From the NCBI GenBank assembly GCA_023301395.1, contig JALZUY010000218.1, positions 1-7,524 of the forward strand: a stretch of DNA of 7,524 nt. The letters are read 5' to 3'. The stretch's first letter is position 1. Each line of letters starts with the position of its first letter. The notes under the pieces were generated by a model. That model was given only the letters and a program-made list of their open reading frames with translations, ran no database searches and was not told where the DNA came from. The translations under genes were made by a program, and so were the position numbers. The stretch is from Nonlabens sp. (GTDB lineage Bacteria; Bacteroidota; Bacteroidia; Flavobacteriales; Flavobacteriaceae). Below are positions 1 through 6,515 of this stretch, piece after piece.

Positions 1-1097
1 TATTTTAATAAATCAATAAGGTCTGTAGTCCTTTTTGAAATTGAAGAAAGTGAATAATCTTTTTCAAAAGACTCTAATGCTCCTCTTGAATACATTTCCC
101 AATTACCGTTAATTTTATTAAAACTGTTTAATAAGCTTTTATTATCATTTAAATCAAAAAACTCACCATTTACACCTTCATTTAAAATATCCAGACTACC
201 ACTGGTCTTTGTGCAAATAATAGGAGTACCTTCTCTGAGTGCTTCAATATTTACAATACCGAAAGCTTCAAAATAACTAGCCGAAATACTTACCAAACAG
301 TCACTATAAATGGCACCTATTTCTTTATTACTTACATTTCCTAAAAAAGCAACGTTAGTATCTATGCACAGTTCTTTAGTTAATTTTTTCAAGACTTCCA
401 TTTGATGACCATTCCCTGCGATTAATAGTCTGGCATTCTTAAACTCTTTCAATACCAATGCAAATTGATTAATTAATTCAAAATGCCCTTTTGAAACATG
501 TAATCTAGCTACTATTGAAAATTGTTCTTTACGATTTACTTTTGTTCTAAATTCAATCTTAGAAGTTGGTATAAGGTAACTCCCAACTGTTATTTTACTT
601 TCTGATATATGATGTTGATTGATAACATTATTTTTTGTCCCATTAGCATTGGTTAGAAAATGAGTAATCAAACTGTAAATAATTTTCTTTCTAGATTTAA
701 GCAAGAAATCTTTAAGTTTTGACTGCTTATCATCAGTCTTTATCTGGGAGGTCAATGTGTGAATATAATTCCATCGATTCTTAACATTGCACAAATAGCT
801 GCAAATCGCAACCATGTTTGTTGATCCAAAATTAGATAATGTTAATAATGGTTTTTCTTTCCTCAATAATTTTACAAAAAACTTAAAATCCTTCCACTTT
901 GTAGGGCGATGTGAAGGCCATTTCAAAAACGAAATATTCATTTTGTCCTCTGGTATCACAACTGGATCATTATCTACAACAACAATTACTCTAAATCCTT
1001 TCACTTCAAACTCTTCAGCAAGTTTGTGAAAATAATTAGGTATAGTTCCAAAAGGTGTTGAAGTAGTTATTATTATAGTGTCTCTTCTAGCTGTCAT
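1..1097 (-). CDS. GT4-family (GT-B fold) glycosyltransferase, 3' end at or just past the window edge
   Basis: Probable retaining glycosyltransferase that transfers a sugar from a nucleotide donor to a lipid-linked surface-glycan intermediate at the cytoplasmic face of the membrane. I translated it by hand: 365 full codons from ATG at 1097 (MTARRDTIIITTSTPFGTIP) to position 3, followed by the partial codon TA. An in-frame TAA lies nine codons upstream (1124-1122), so this ATG is the first available start. The C-terminal Rossmann half is clear: ARLHVSKGH (197-205), the usual donor-domain opening; LLIAGNG (224-230); FLGNVSN (251-257); and an EX7E motif with E277 and E285 in SYFEAFGIVNIEAL. The N-terminal half is divergent, as is normal for acceptor domains. 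GT4 enzymes are commonly 350-400 aa, so the TA is plausibly the start of a TAA or TAG stop at the edge. It overlaps the end of the preceding GT2 gene by 11 bp, indicating co-translation. The acceptor and donor sugars cannot be predicted. Confidence 0.9.
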   Translation of the reverse strand, partial: MTARRDTIIITTSTPFGTIPNYFHKLAEEFEVKGFRVIVVVDNDPVVIPEDKMNISFLKWPSHRPTKWKDFKFFVKLLRKEKPLLTLSNFGSTNMVAICSYLCNVKNRWNYIHTLTSQIKTDDKQSKLKDFLLKSRKKIIYSLITHFLTNANGTKNNVINQHHISESKITVGSYLIPTSKIEFRTKVNRKEQFSIVARLHVSKGHFELINQFALVLKEFKNARLLIAGNGHQMEVLKKLTKELCIDTNVAFLGNVSNKEIGAIYSDCLVSISASYFEAFGIVNIEALREGTPIICTKTSGSLDILNEGVNGEFFDLNDNKSLLNSFNKINGNWEMYSRGALESFEKDYSLSSISKRTTDLIDLLK

Positions 1098-2103
1098 TTC
1101 TATATCTTGGAGTATTAAATATTATACTAACTATGCCGGCTATTCTACCTAGACTTTCTGTAAAGGCTTCTTTACGCTCACTGGTAGTAAAGGTATTAAG
1201 AAATCTAATAGCAGTAAGTAATATGGTGATTTGATACCATTTAAGCTTATTTTTAAAAGATGGCATTGCATGTCTTACTCGCCATACATACCAGCCATTG
1301 CGCACGACCATTTTACCATAAGCATATTTATTAGGTCTTCCTGCGGCGTCATGATGGTGTTCTAATTGAGCAGTTGTATTGACATATAAATCTCCTATCA
1401 TGGATAATCTTAATGTAAAATCTGCATCTTCATAAAGGCCATAACCTTCAAAATATTCTGAGAATTTATGTTCTTTTAATACCGCCAGTGGAAAACTAGA
1501 AACGCCACCCATTAATTGTTCTACCTTATAGATTTTTCCTGATGGTGGCAAGAAACTTATAGATCTTCCATGACCGAATTCTGGATAAATAGCTGGTTGT
1601 GTTGTTTGAGCAAGGCCTAATTTTCTTCTTAACTTATAACGACTGCTCTCAGTTCTTCTGTAACCATCGTAATAATAATGAGCCAGATCTACTGGGTTAT
1701 CTTGTTGTATTTTCTCCCAAGACACCTCGTTTGTAATATAACCACCTACTCCTATAGCTTGTGGGAATTGAGTATATGTATCTATTAATTGCTCAAAATA
1801 ATCTGGATTAAGAATCGTATCATCATCAAGAAAAGCGACTATGTCCATCCCATCATTTACTCTTGCAATTCCGTAATTGCGCTGTTTAGTAAGTCCTCGA
1901 TGTTCTGGTGGCACTTTGTGATAGAGTATGTTTTTGTTTCCGCTTTCGCGAAAGCGTGATCCAGTATCATCATTTAAAGAGCCATCAATTATTAATATTT
2001 CATCTGGCACCTGAGTTTGCGACATCACAGATTTCAGTAGCCTAGACAAAGGTGCTGGTCGCATATAAGTGCAAACAATAAGACTGAGTTTATACTTGTG
2101 CAT
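1087..2103 (-). CDS. GT2-family (GT-A fold) glycosyltransferase
   Basis: Putative inverting glycosyltransferase of 338 aa. The GT2 fold opens at once with LSLIVCTYMRP (6-16), followed by LLKSVMSQT (22-30) and PDEILIIDGS (33-42), the standard nucleotide-binding start. The metal/donor motif is FLDDDT (91-96; D93-D95). A GG-containing segment MGGVSSFP (198-205) precedes YEDADF (224-229), which supplies the ED acidic pair typical of the acceptor side. HHHDAAGRP (249-257) follows. The C-terminal 80 residues are basic and amphipathic and may lie on the inner membrane face; no clear multi-pass segment is seen. The gene starts at ATG 2103, overlapping the preceding GT2 gene by 14 bp, and ends in TAG 11 bp inside the next GT4 gene. 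Residues about 49-53 (RFRES, within SRFRESGN) are encoded by a 16-bp palindrome and look like an inserted peptide in a loop after the first beta-alpha-beta unit. Sugar specificity is not predictable. Confidence 0.93.
   Translation of the reverse strand: MHKYKLSLIVCTYMRPAPLSRLLKSVMSQTQVPDEILIIDGSLNDDTGSRFRESGNKNILYHKVPPEHRGLTKQRNYGIARVNDGMDIVAFLDDDTILNPDYFEQLIDTYTQFPQAIGVGGYITNEVSWEKIQQDNPVDLAHYYYDGYRRTESSRYKLRRKLGLAQTTQPAIYPEFGHGRSISFLPPSGKIYKVEQLMGGVSSFPLAVLKEHKFSEYFEGYGLYEDADFTLRLSMIGDLYVNTTAQLEHHHDAAGRPNKYAYGKMVVRNGWYVWRVRHAMPSFKNKLKWYQITILLTAIRFLNTFTTSERKEAFTESLGRIAGIVSIIFNTPRYRNDS
1939..1956. repeat. Palindromic repeat copy 1 (TCCGCTTTCGCGAAAGCG)
   Basis: The 16-bp core CGCTTTCGCGAAAGCG (1941-1956) is a perfect self-complementary palindrome, and an identical 18-bp sequence (core plus TC) occurs at 5861-5878. 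It lies inside the GT2 gene and is read in the frame CGC TTT CGC GAA AGC, giving RFRES at about residues 49-53. It is much more GC-rich than its surroundings. From memory, this palindrome is frequent in several Flavobacteriaceae genomes; I cannot verify that here. Confidence 0.8.
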
Positions 2104-3574
2104 TTTGAGCTAATTTTTGTGACCAATAAAGGCTCTTATTCCATGCCTTTTTAAAATATGCATAATAGGAAAATGGGTTCTTAATCGAATAATCTCTATA
2201 AAATTTGAAAAATAAAATGACTTTATATCCTAACAACTGTTTTTGAGTATAGTTTTTAGTACGGTAATACATGATTTGAGGTGATGGTTTGGGTTTGATT
2301 TCATCATTTTGCCATGGAAAAACATGTGGCTTTCTAAAACCACCTACTGGCGCTTTTAAATGTAAGATTTGAATTTGAGGAGTATAAACAACATCATATC
2401 CTGCATTACGTATTTGCATACCATAATCTGCATCTTCTCCATAACCATGTTCTAGCGACATATCAAAACGACACTTCTCTAATACCTCACGATTGACAAT
2501 AGAACAACCAGAACCAAAAAACGGCCATTGTTTAAACGATTTTAAAGATTCAATTTCTCCTTTTTGCAAATAAGCCATGTTGAGAACCTGTGCATTAGTA
2601 AGTAATAAATCATTGAAAATGCGCTTCAGTAAATTTTTATCAAATCTATTATCATCATCAAATAACAAAACCCATTCAGAATTTGTTTTTAAAATCGCCT
2701 TATTACGAGCATTACAAGCACCTGTTTGATGGATAAATTCATGATCTATAATAAATGGCCAGTTTTCATTATATAAATAATCCAATTCACTTTTTGAATT
2801 TGTATCTTCATTTTGTTCTATAATAATTACTTTCTGGGGTAAAACTGTCTGTACTGAGAGGTCTAATAAAACGTTTTTCAAATAAATAGATCTACCCATT
2901 GTAGGTATAATCACTTCATAATCAAATTCTTTATCTGTTTCTTTTTTATTAAATCTTTGCAATGCAGTAACATCTATTTTTAAAAAAGCTTTTTTGTAAA
3001 AAACTGTTTTTAAAAAAGCCTTTAAAGGAAATCGGCGTTCATAAAAAATATGACAAAGCATTAAAATAAAAACCCATCTCGTTTTAAAATGTTTTTTTAC
3101 AAATTTATAAAGTTCCTTATCATTGAATTCTTCATTATCAATATTTGTTGGTATTTGATAATTAAAAACACCTAAAGAAATTGAAAGTCTTCCTATAGAA
3201 TTTAACCAAAACAGATAGTTACTCTCAGAAGAATGAGATTTCTTAGTAGCATTTATAAGGTTTGCATGCAAGCAAACGATAGTGGTTCCTTTTAACCATG
3301 TAGGGTAAGTAACTTTTTTATTAATCTTTAAAAAAGGACTGTCTTCCACATATCCTAAATCTTCATGTGTCTGGTTATAATTAGAAAAGAAATAAGCATT
3401 GTGATTTAACTCCGGTAATGCGGTTTTAAACGCATCAACATTTGCTGTATTCTCATAGATTAATAAATAGTCATCGGGATTATCTTGAGCACATTTATAA
3501 ATTGCCTCTACTATTTTTAGACCTTCATAACCTCTAGTGATCGCAATGCTGTTAAAGTGTACAAGAGAAATCAT
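2090..3574 (-). CDS. Two-part protein: unassigned N-terminal half plus GT2 glycosyltransferase domain
   Basis: A 494-aa protein, longer than a single GT2 domain. Residues 1 to about 200 match no family I recognise; they hold a possible Rossmann-like opening (MISLVHFNSI), a hydrophobic stretch around 166-177 (RWVFILMLCHIF), and a basic segment with two KAFLK repeats (185-189, 195-199). The GT2 domain begins near 218 with DYEVIIPTMGR, followed by LLDLSVQT (236-243) and VIIIEQN (249-255). It carries the DDD motif in LLFDDDN (303-309) and GYGEDADYG (377-385) with the ED pair, then LHLKAPVGGFRKP (404-416). This is a plausible inverting glycosyltransferase acting on a surface-glycan intermediate. 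Its ATG overlaps the upstream stop as ATGA (4 bp) and its end overlaps the next GT2 gene by 14 bp. The coding sequence is notably A/T-rich, with several runs of six T or A around 2975-3025. The N-terminal half could be a second, degenerate transferase domain, an acceptor-binding domain or a membrane anchor; I cannot tell which. Confidence 0.9.
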   Translation of the reverse strand: MISLVHFNSIAITRGYEGLKIVEAIYKCAQDNPDDYLLIYENTANVDAFKTALPELNHNAYFFSNYNQTHEDLGYVEDSPFLKINKKVTYPTWLKGTTIVCLHANLINATKKSHSSESNYLFWLNSIGRLSISLGVFNYQIPTNIDNEEFNDKELYKFVKKHFKTRWVFILMLCHIFYERRFPLKAFLKTVFYKKAFLKIDVTALQRFNKKETDKEFDYEVIIPTMGRSIYLKNVLLDLSVQTVLPQKVIIIEQNEDTNSKSELDYLYNENWPFIIDHEFIHQTGACNARNKAILKTNSEWVLLFDDDNRFDKNLLKRIFNDLLLTNAQVLNMAYLQKGEIESLKSFKQWPFFGSGCSIVNREVLEKCRFDMSLEHGYGEDADYGMQIRNAGYDVVYTPQIQILHLKAPVGGFRKPHVFPWQNDEIKPKPSPQIMYYRTKNYTQKQLLGYKVILFFKFYRDYSIKNPFSYYAYFKKAWNKSLYWSQKLAQNAQV

Positions 3575-4713
3575 TGAGAATAAATGTTTTTATAAAATTC
3601 TAAATTTTGATGCACTGTTTTATTGATATCAAATTTTTGTTCTGTTTTTACTCTACCGGCTTGACCTATTTGATTGACAAGTTCTTGATCTTCAAATAAA
3701 GTTTTAATGGTTGACACGTAAGCATCGCAATTATCTGGATGGTGCATAAAACCGTTTACTCCATGATCTATTAAATCTTGTGCCCAGCCTATATCTGTAT
3801 TTACCACAGCCTTTTTTAAGGCCATAGATTCTATGGTTACCATTCCTAAGGTTTCTGCAAGAGAAGGAAAAACGCAAACATGGGCTCTCTTAATATGTCC
3901 TTGTACTTGATCATACGGTATTTTACCCAAGTAAGAGATATGAGCAGCAGCATTTACTGTCATTTTACTTTTCATTAATTCCCATGTAGATGTAGAACCT
4001 GTTTTAACATCTCCACTGTCTGCACCTATAAAAACAAGTGTACTTTTAGGTTCTATTTCTACCAGTTTATTAAAGGATTCTATAAGTTGAAACACTCCTT
4101 TTTTTCTAATTAAAGTACCTATATTAAGAACCCTACATTCTTCAAATTCATCAGGATTAGTGTTGTTAAATTTCTCTAATTCTAGACCGTAATGAATAAT
4201 TTTTAATTTATCCTTAGGCAAGTTGAAGAGCTCCATACTTTTCTCACCAGCAAAATTTGTAGGTGCTATAAAGGCTTTTGCCTTTTTTACACCTAGTTTT
4301 TCAAACCATTTATTTTTAAGTTTCTGCTTTCTTTTTTCAATATGGCAAAAATAAGTATCGCTACCATGAAACCTTATTACTAGAGGCTTATTCAAATTCA
4401 TAAAAGCAGTAATTCCAGTCCAGTCAGGCGCTTCTAAGATATCAATATGTGCTGTATAAGCATTTACATAGTTTTGAATAAACTTCCTATGTCTATAAAA
4501 GCCTAGAAACGGGTAGTTTTGTTTTTCTATAAAATGAAAAACAATTCCATCTTCTGTGAATACATCGCTTTTATCTTGTCCATATATAAAAAGTGTGACC
4601 TCATTACCTGTATTCACAATCGCATGGACTAAATTTCTAATGCTTGTGCCCATTCCACCACTTGCTCGTGTTAGGTCATGTGGATATTCTGGAGTTATGA
4701 AGGCTATATGCAT
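3571..4713 (-). CDS. GT4-family (GT-B fold) glycosyltransferase
   Basis: Complete 380-aa GT4 enzyme, likely retaining, cytoplasmic or peripheral to the membrane. The N-terminal domain begins MHIAFITPEYP and has the glycine-rich loop SGGMGTSIRNL (18-28), which contacts the donor phosphates in this family. DILEAPDW (91-98) and VIRFHGSD (112-119) are typical acceptor-domain segments. The linker and donor domain start at VLNIGTLIRKKGV (195-207), with LVFIGAD (226-232) and YLGKIPYDQV (261-270). The EX7E motif is E287 and E295 in SLAETLGMVTIE, followed by ALKKAVVNTDIGW (298-310). Domain order and length are normal for the family. ATG 4713 lies 10 bp inside the end of the upstream gene, and its TGA stop shares ATGA with the next start, so it sits in a tightly coupled translation block. 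Donor and acceptor sugars are unknown; GT4 motifs do not separate mannosyl-, glucosyl- and GlcNAc-transferases reliably. Confidence 0.94.
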   Translation of the reverse strand: MHIAFITPEYPHDLTRASGGMGTSIRNLVHAIVNTGNEVTLFIYGQDKSDVFTEDGIVFHFIEKQNYPFLGFYRHRKFIQNYVNAYTAHIDILEAPDWTGITAFMNLNKPLVIRFHGSDTYFCHIEKRKQKLKNKWFEKLGVKKAKAFIAPTNFAGEKSMELFNLPKDKLKIIHYGLELEKFNNTNPDEFEECRVLNIGTLIRKKGVFQLIESFNKLVEIEPKSTLVFIGADSGDVKTGSTSTWELMKSKMTVNAAAHISYLGKIPYDQVQGHIKRAHVCVFPSLAETLGMVTIESMALKKAVVNTDIGWAQDLIDHGVNGFMHHPDNCDAYVSTIKTLFEDQELVNQIGQAGRVKTEQKFDINKTVHQNLEFYKNIYSQ

Positions 4714-6125
4714 ATTACCTCATTTATACCATCCCATATACGTTCACTTGCTTTCTCAGGTTGCTCTGGTTTATTTACGATTCCATACCATTTCTTGGTT
4801 ACCGGAACTGGGTTTAGATCACCATCAAGCAAACCTTTAATTCCATCATAAATCTCAGACTTATTCATTGCCCAAGTGACTGAAGAATCATAATCTGGCA
4901 TAGAACGAAAATGGACGTATTTATAATTTTGTCCTATATCACGTATTCCTTTTTTAAGTTGCGGTTGCTCATAGTTAGGATAAATAGTAGGCTTACCATG
5001 TGCCACAAAATCAAATACCATACTAGAACATATATTAACTACTAGCTCACAATGATGACAGGTATTAACTAGTAATGCAAAGTCCTCTTTAGTTGGCATC
5101 ACTTGATTCCATTGATTTCCCATAGGCTTCCATAATGGATCTATAGCTGTAATCACGTCTTTATAGTCTTCTAAGACCGTATCATAACGGCCTGAGAAAT
5201 CAATAGGTACTTTTCGATAAATGATCTCTAGATCACGTCCTTCATCCCGCAATTTACGTACTGCAATGGCGGTATCTTCAAGATAATACTGATCTAACGG
5301 TGACGTGGTTTGATCATCACCAGAGAAACAGATGTATTGAGTCTTTTCATTTAAACCATGATCTTCACAATACTGCTTGCGCTCTAGCAACAAAGAACTA
5401 TCATAATGAGGCTCAAATTGTGGTGTTCCAGTAACAAATATTTGTTCTTCTCTAGTTTTAGGATAATATTCCAGCAATTGAGATTTCATTAAATCTGACC
5501 AGACAAAATAGTAATCAGTCTCAATCGTAGTCATTCCTTTAGGTAAGTTATCCCAGCTGTAAATCCAGCAAGCGGTTTTAATTCCTAGATCTTTTGCGGC
5601 AAGAATAGGTGCAATAGCTTGTGTTGCTCGTTGAGTAGTGCAAAAAACAAGATCTGGTTGATGTTCTTTCAGTTGTGCTCGTACTTCTTGATAACGCGCT
5701 GTAGAACGCTCTGCAGCATTCATTTGATTCATTAAAGATTGCCAGTCTTTAGGCGTCGCACTAAAAGTTTCATGAAACTTCACAAAACTACTTTTGGCAA
5801 TATTCTTTAAATTATTCCATCGCAATGGAAATCTATAGGTAGGATACACTTTATCATTAGTCCGCTTTCGCGAAAGCGATAACTCTACTCTTTTACGAGC
5901 GTGATTGATCACAGGTGTTTTAGGATGTATTCTGGTACTTTCTATCTTTAACTCTGGATAACCTAATTCTTCTTCAAGTGAGAAAATAGTATTATTCCAG
6001 TACGTAATATCAAAACCTTGCTGCTCGCCTATTTCTTTAAATTGAGTAAATGCAAAATTGCGCAATCCTACTCCATCAGGAAAGAGAATGAATACTTTAG
6101 GTTTTTTGATTTTATTATTATTCAC
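4704..6125 (-). CDS. Putative GT-B-like glycosyltransferase of a surface-glycan cluster (GTG start)
   Basis: A 473-aa soluble-looking protein, probably a GT-B-fold glycosyltransferase, though I cannot place it in a named family with confidence. It opens with a Rossmann-like strand and loop, KVFILFPDGVGLRNFAF (10-26). PDLVFCTTQRA (157-167) and TACWIYSWDNLPKG (184-197) resemble the SWDN segment of CDP-glycerol-transferase-like and surface-carbohydrate proteins. IFVTGTPQF (229-237) would open the second domain; YICFSGDD (264-271) follows, and VVNICSSMVFDFVAHGKPTI (362-381) matches the donor-binding region where a Ser/Thr pair precedes a helix and GKP. No signal peptide or transmembrane helix is seen. 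The start is GTG at 6125: an in-frame TAA lies two codons upstream (6131-6129) and the first in-frame ATG is near residue 129, so GTG is effectively forced. Residues about 83-88 (SLSRKR) come from the second palindrome copy. It is the first gene after the 390-bp spacer and overlaps the GT4 gene by 10 bp. Alternatives are a sialyl- or polyol-phosphate transferase. Confidence 0.82.
   Translation of the reverse strand: MNNNKIKKPKVFILFPDGVGLRNFAFTQFKEIGEQQGFDITYWNNTIFSLEEELGYPELKIESTRIHPKTPVINHARKRVELSLSRKRTNDKVYPTYRFPLRWNNLKNIAKSSFVKFHETFSATPKDWQSLMNQMNAAERSTARYQEVRAQLKEHQPDLVFCTTQRATQAIAPILAAKDLGIKTACWIYSWDNLPKGMTTIETDYYFVWSDLMKSQLLEYYPKTREEQIFVTGTPQFEPHYDSSLLLERKQYCEDHGLNEKTQYICFSGDDQTTSPLDQYYLEDTAIAVRKLRDEGRDLEIIYRKVPIDFSGRYDTVLEDYKDVITAIDPLWKPMGNQWNQVMPTKEDFALLVNTCHHCELVVNICSSMVFDFVAHGKPTIYPNYEQPQLKKGIRDIGQNYKYVHFRSMPDYDSSVTWAMNKSEIYDGIKGLLDGDLNPVPVTKKWYGIVNKPEQPEKASERIWDGINEVICI
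5861..5878. repeat. Palindromic repeat copy 2 (TCCGCTTTCGCGAAAGCG)
   Basis: Identical over 18 bp to the copy at 1939-1956; the self-complementary core is 5863-5878. Here it lies within the 473-aa GT-B-like gene and is read in a different frame (CTT TCG CGA AAG CG), giving LSRKR at about residues 84-88. Because the core is palindromic, strand orientation has no meaning for it. The frame used still avoids a stop codon, as do all three frames of the core. Confidence 0.8.
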
Positions 6126-6515
6126 TAATTATTGAATCTGATTAAAATATTTTGTCGGTTAGAGTGTGAGTTATACTTTTCCTTTTTATTACTCTACTTC
6201 ATTAATAAGTGTTAACAAGTATTATGAGTATTGTTCATTTTTGCCATTGCCGCAAAAACGAACCAAAAAAGTCTAGGCTGTGGGACACCTGTCTAAAAAT
6301 TTCAATAAGCTCGCTAAAGAAAAAACGAAGATTCAATACATTAAAGAGTTTTCAAATGAAATAATCAAAGAAGCCTCATTCAACTTTCAAATATTCTTTT
6401 CTTTTTAACGCTTCACAAATTATCATTTTTTTTACAACAGACTTCCCAAGGCCATTTTTAAAAAATCAAATAGTATTATCATAAAACAGAAATTAATTTT
6501 GATTTTATTTTTATT
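6126..6515. other. 390-bp intergenic spacer within the gene cluster
   Basis: This is the only long gap in an otherwise tightly packed minus-strand cluster. I read both strands. On the minus strand only very short frames follow the NeuB-like stop, and none resembles a missing SAF domain. On the plus strand there is a 46-codon frame at 6224-6364, listed separately. An imperfect AT-rich inverted repeat with an 8/10 match centres on GTTAAC at 6204-6223, about 80 bp before the GTG start at 6125, and another weak AT-rich hairpin is possible at 6483-6506. Neither is GC-rich or followed by a convincing U-tract on the minus strand, so I do not call a terminator. No clear Bacteroidota -33/-7 promoter (TTTG, then TAnnTTTG) was found. 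The spacer may nonetheless hold a promoter for the downstream five-gene block or the scar of an insertion or deletion. Confidence 0.6.
6224..6364 (+). other. Short plus-strand open frame, possibly an intergenic repeat remnant
   Basis: A 46-codon ATG-to-TAA frame lying opposite in direction to all surrounding genes. The predicted peptide starts MSIVHFCHCRKNEPKKSRLW and is strongly basic, with many Lys, Arg and Ser. The composition, orientation and lack of a ribosome site argue against a real gene. The DNA at about 6240-6330 (GCCGCAAAAACGAACC and following) has a different texture from the AT-rich flanks and resembles, from memory, short sequences scattered between genes in Flavobacteriaceae that produce spurious basic open frames. 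I therefore treat it as a candidate repeat or mobile-element remnant rather than a coding gene. This is a weak call. Confidence 0.25.

Noticed and set aside
814..1029. Plus-strand open frame of 71 codons
   Set aside because: It lies fully antisense to the N-terminal half of the GT4 gene, whose minus-strand frame is continuous and carries family motifs; the plus-strand peptide is low-complexity Ser/Thr/Asn-rich.
2975..3025. Clustered A6/T6 runs as a possible phase-variation or programmed frameshift site
   Set aside because: The runs are only six bases long, the minus-strand frame is intact through them, and they simply encode Lys/Phe in a KAFLK repeat in AT-rich DNA.
4556..4840. Plus-strand open frame of 94 codons across the junction of two genes
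   Set aside because: It is antisense to the end of the GT-B-like gene and the start of the GT4 gene, both well supported; it has no recognisable domain.
6204..6223. Imperfect inverted repeat around GTTAAC as an operator
   Set aside because: Only 8 of 10 positions pair and the flanks are AT-rich, so chance is a sufficient explanation without a known regulator or a second copy.
6483..6506. AT-rich hairpin downstream of the NeuB-like gene as a terminator
   Set aside because: The stem pairs at about 9 of 12 positions with no GC content to speak of, and there is no clear U-tract following it on the minus strand.
6365..6515. Detached SAF-domain remnant after the NeuB-like gene
   Set aside because: Minus-strand frames here are under about 20 codons and show no SAF-like residues, so the missing domain is not explained by a simple nearby frameshift.
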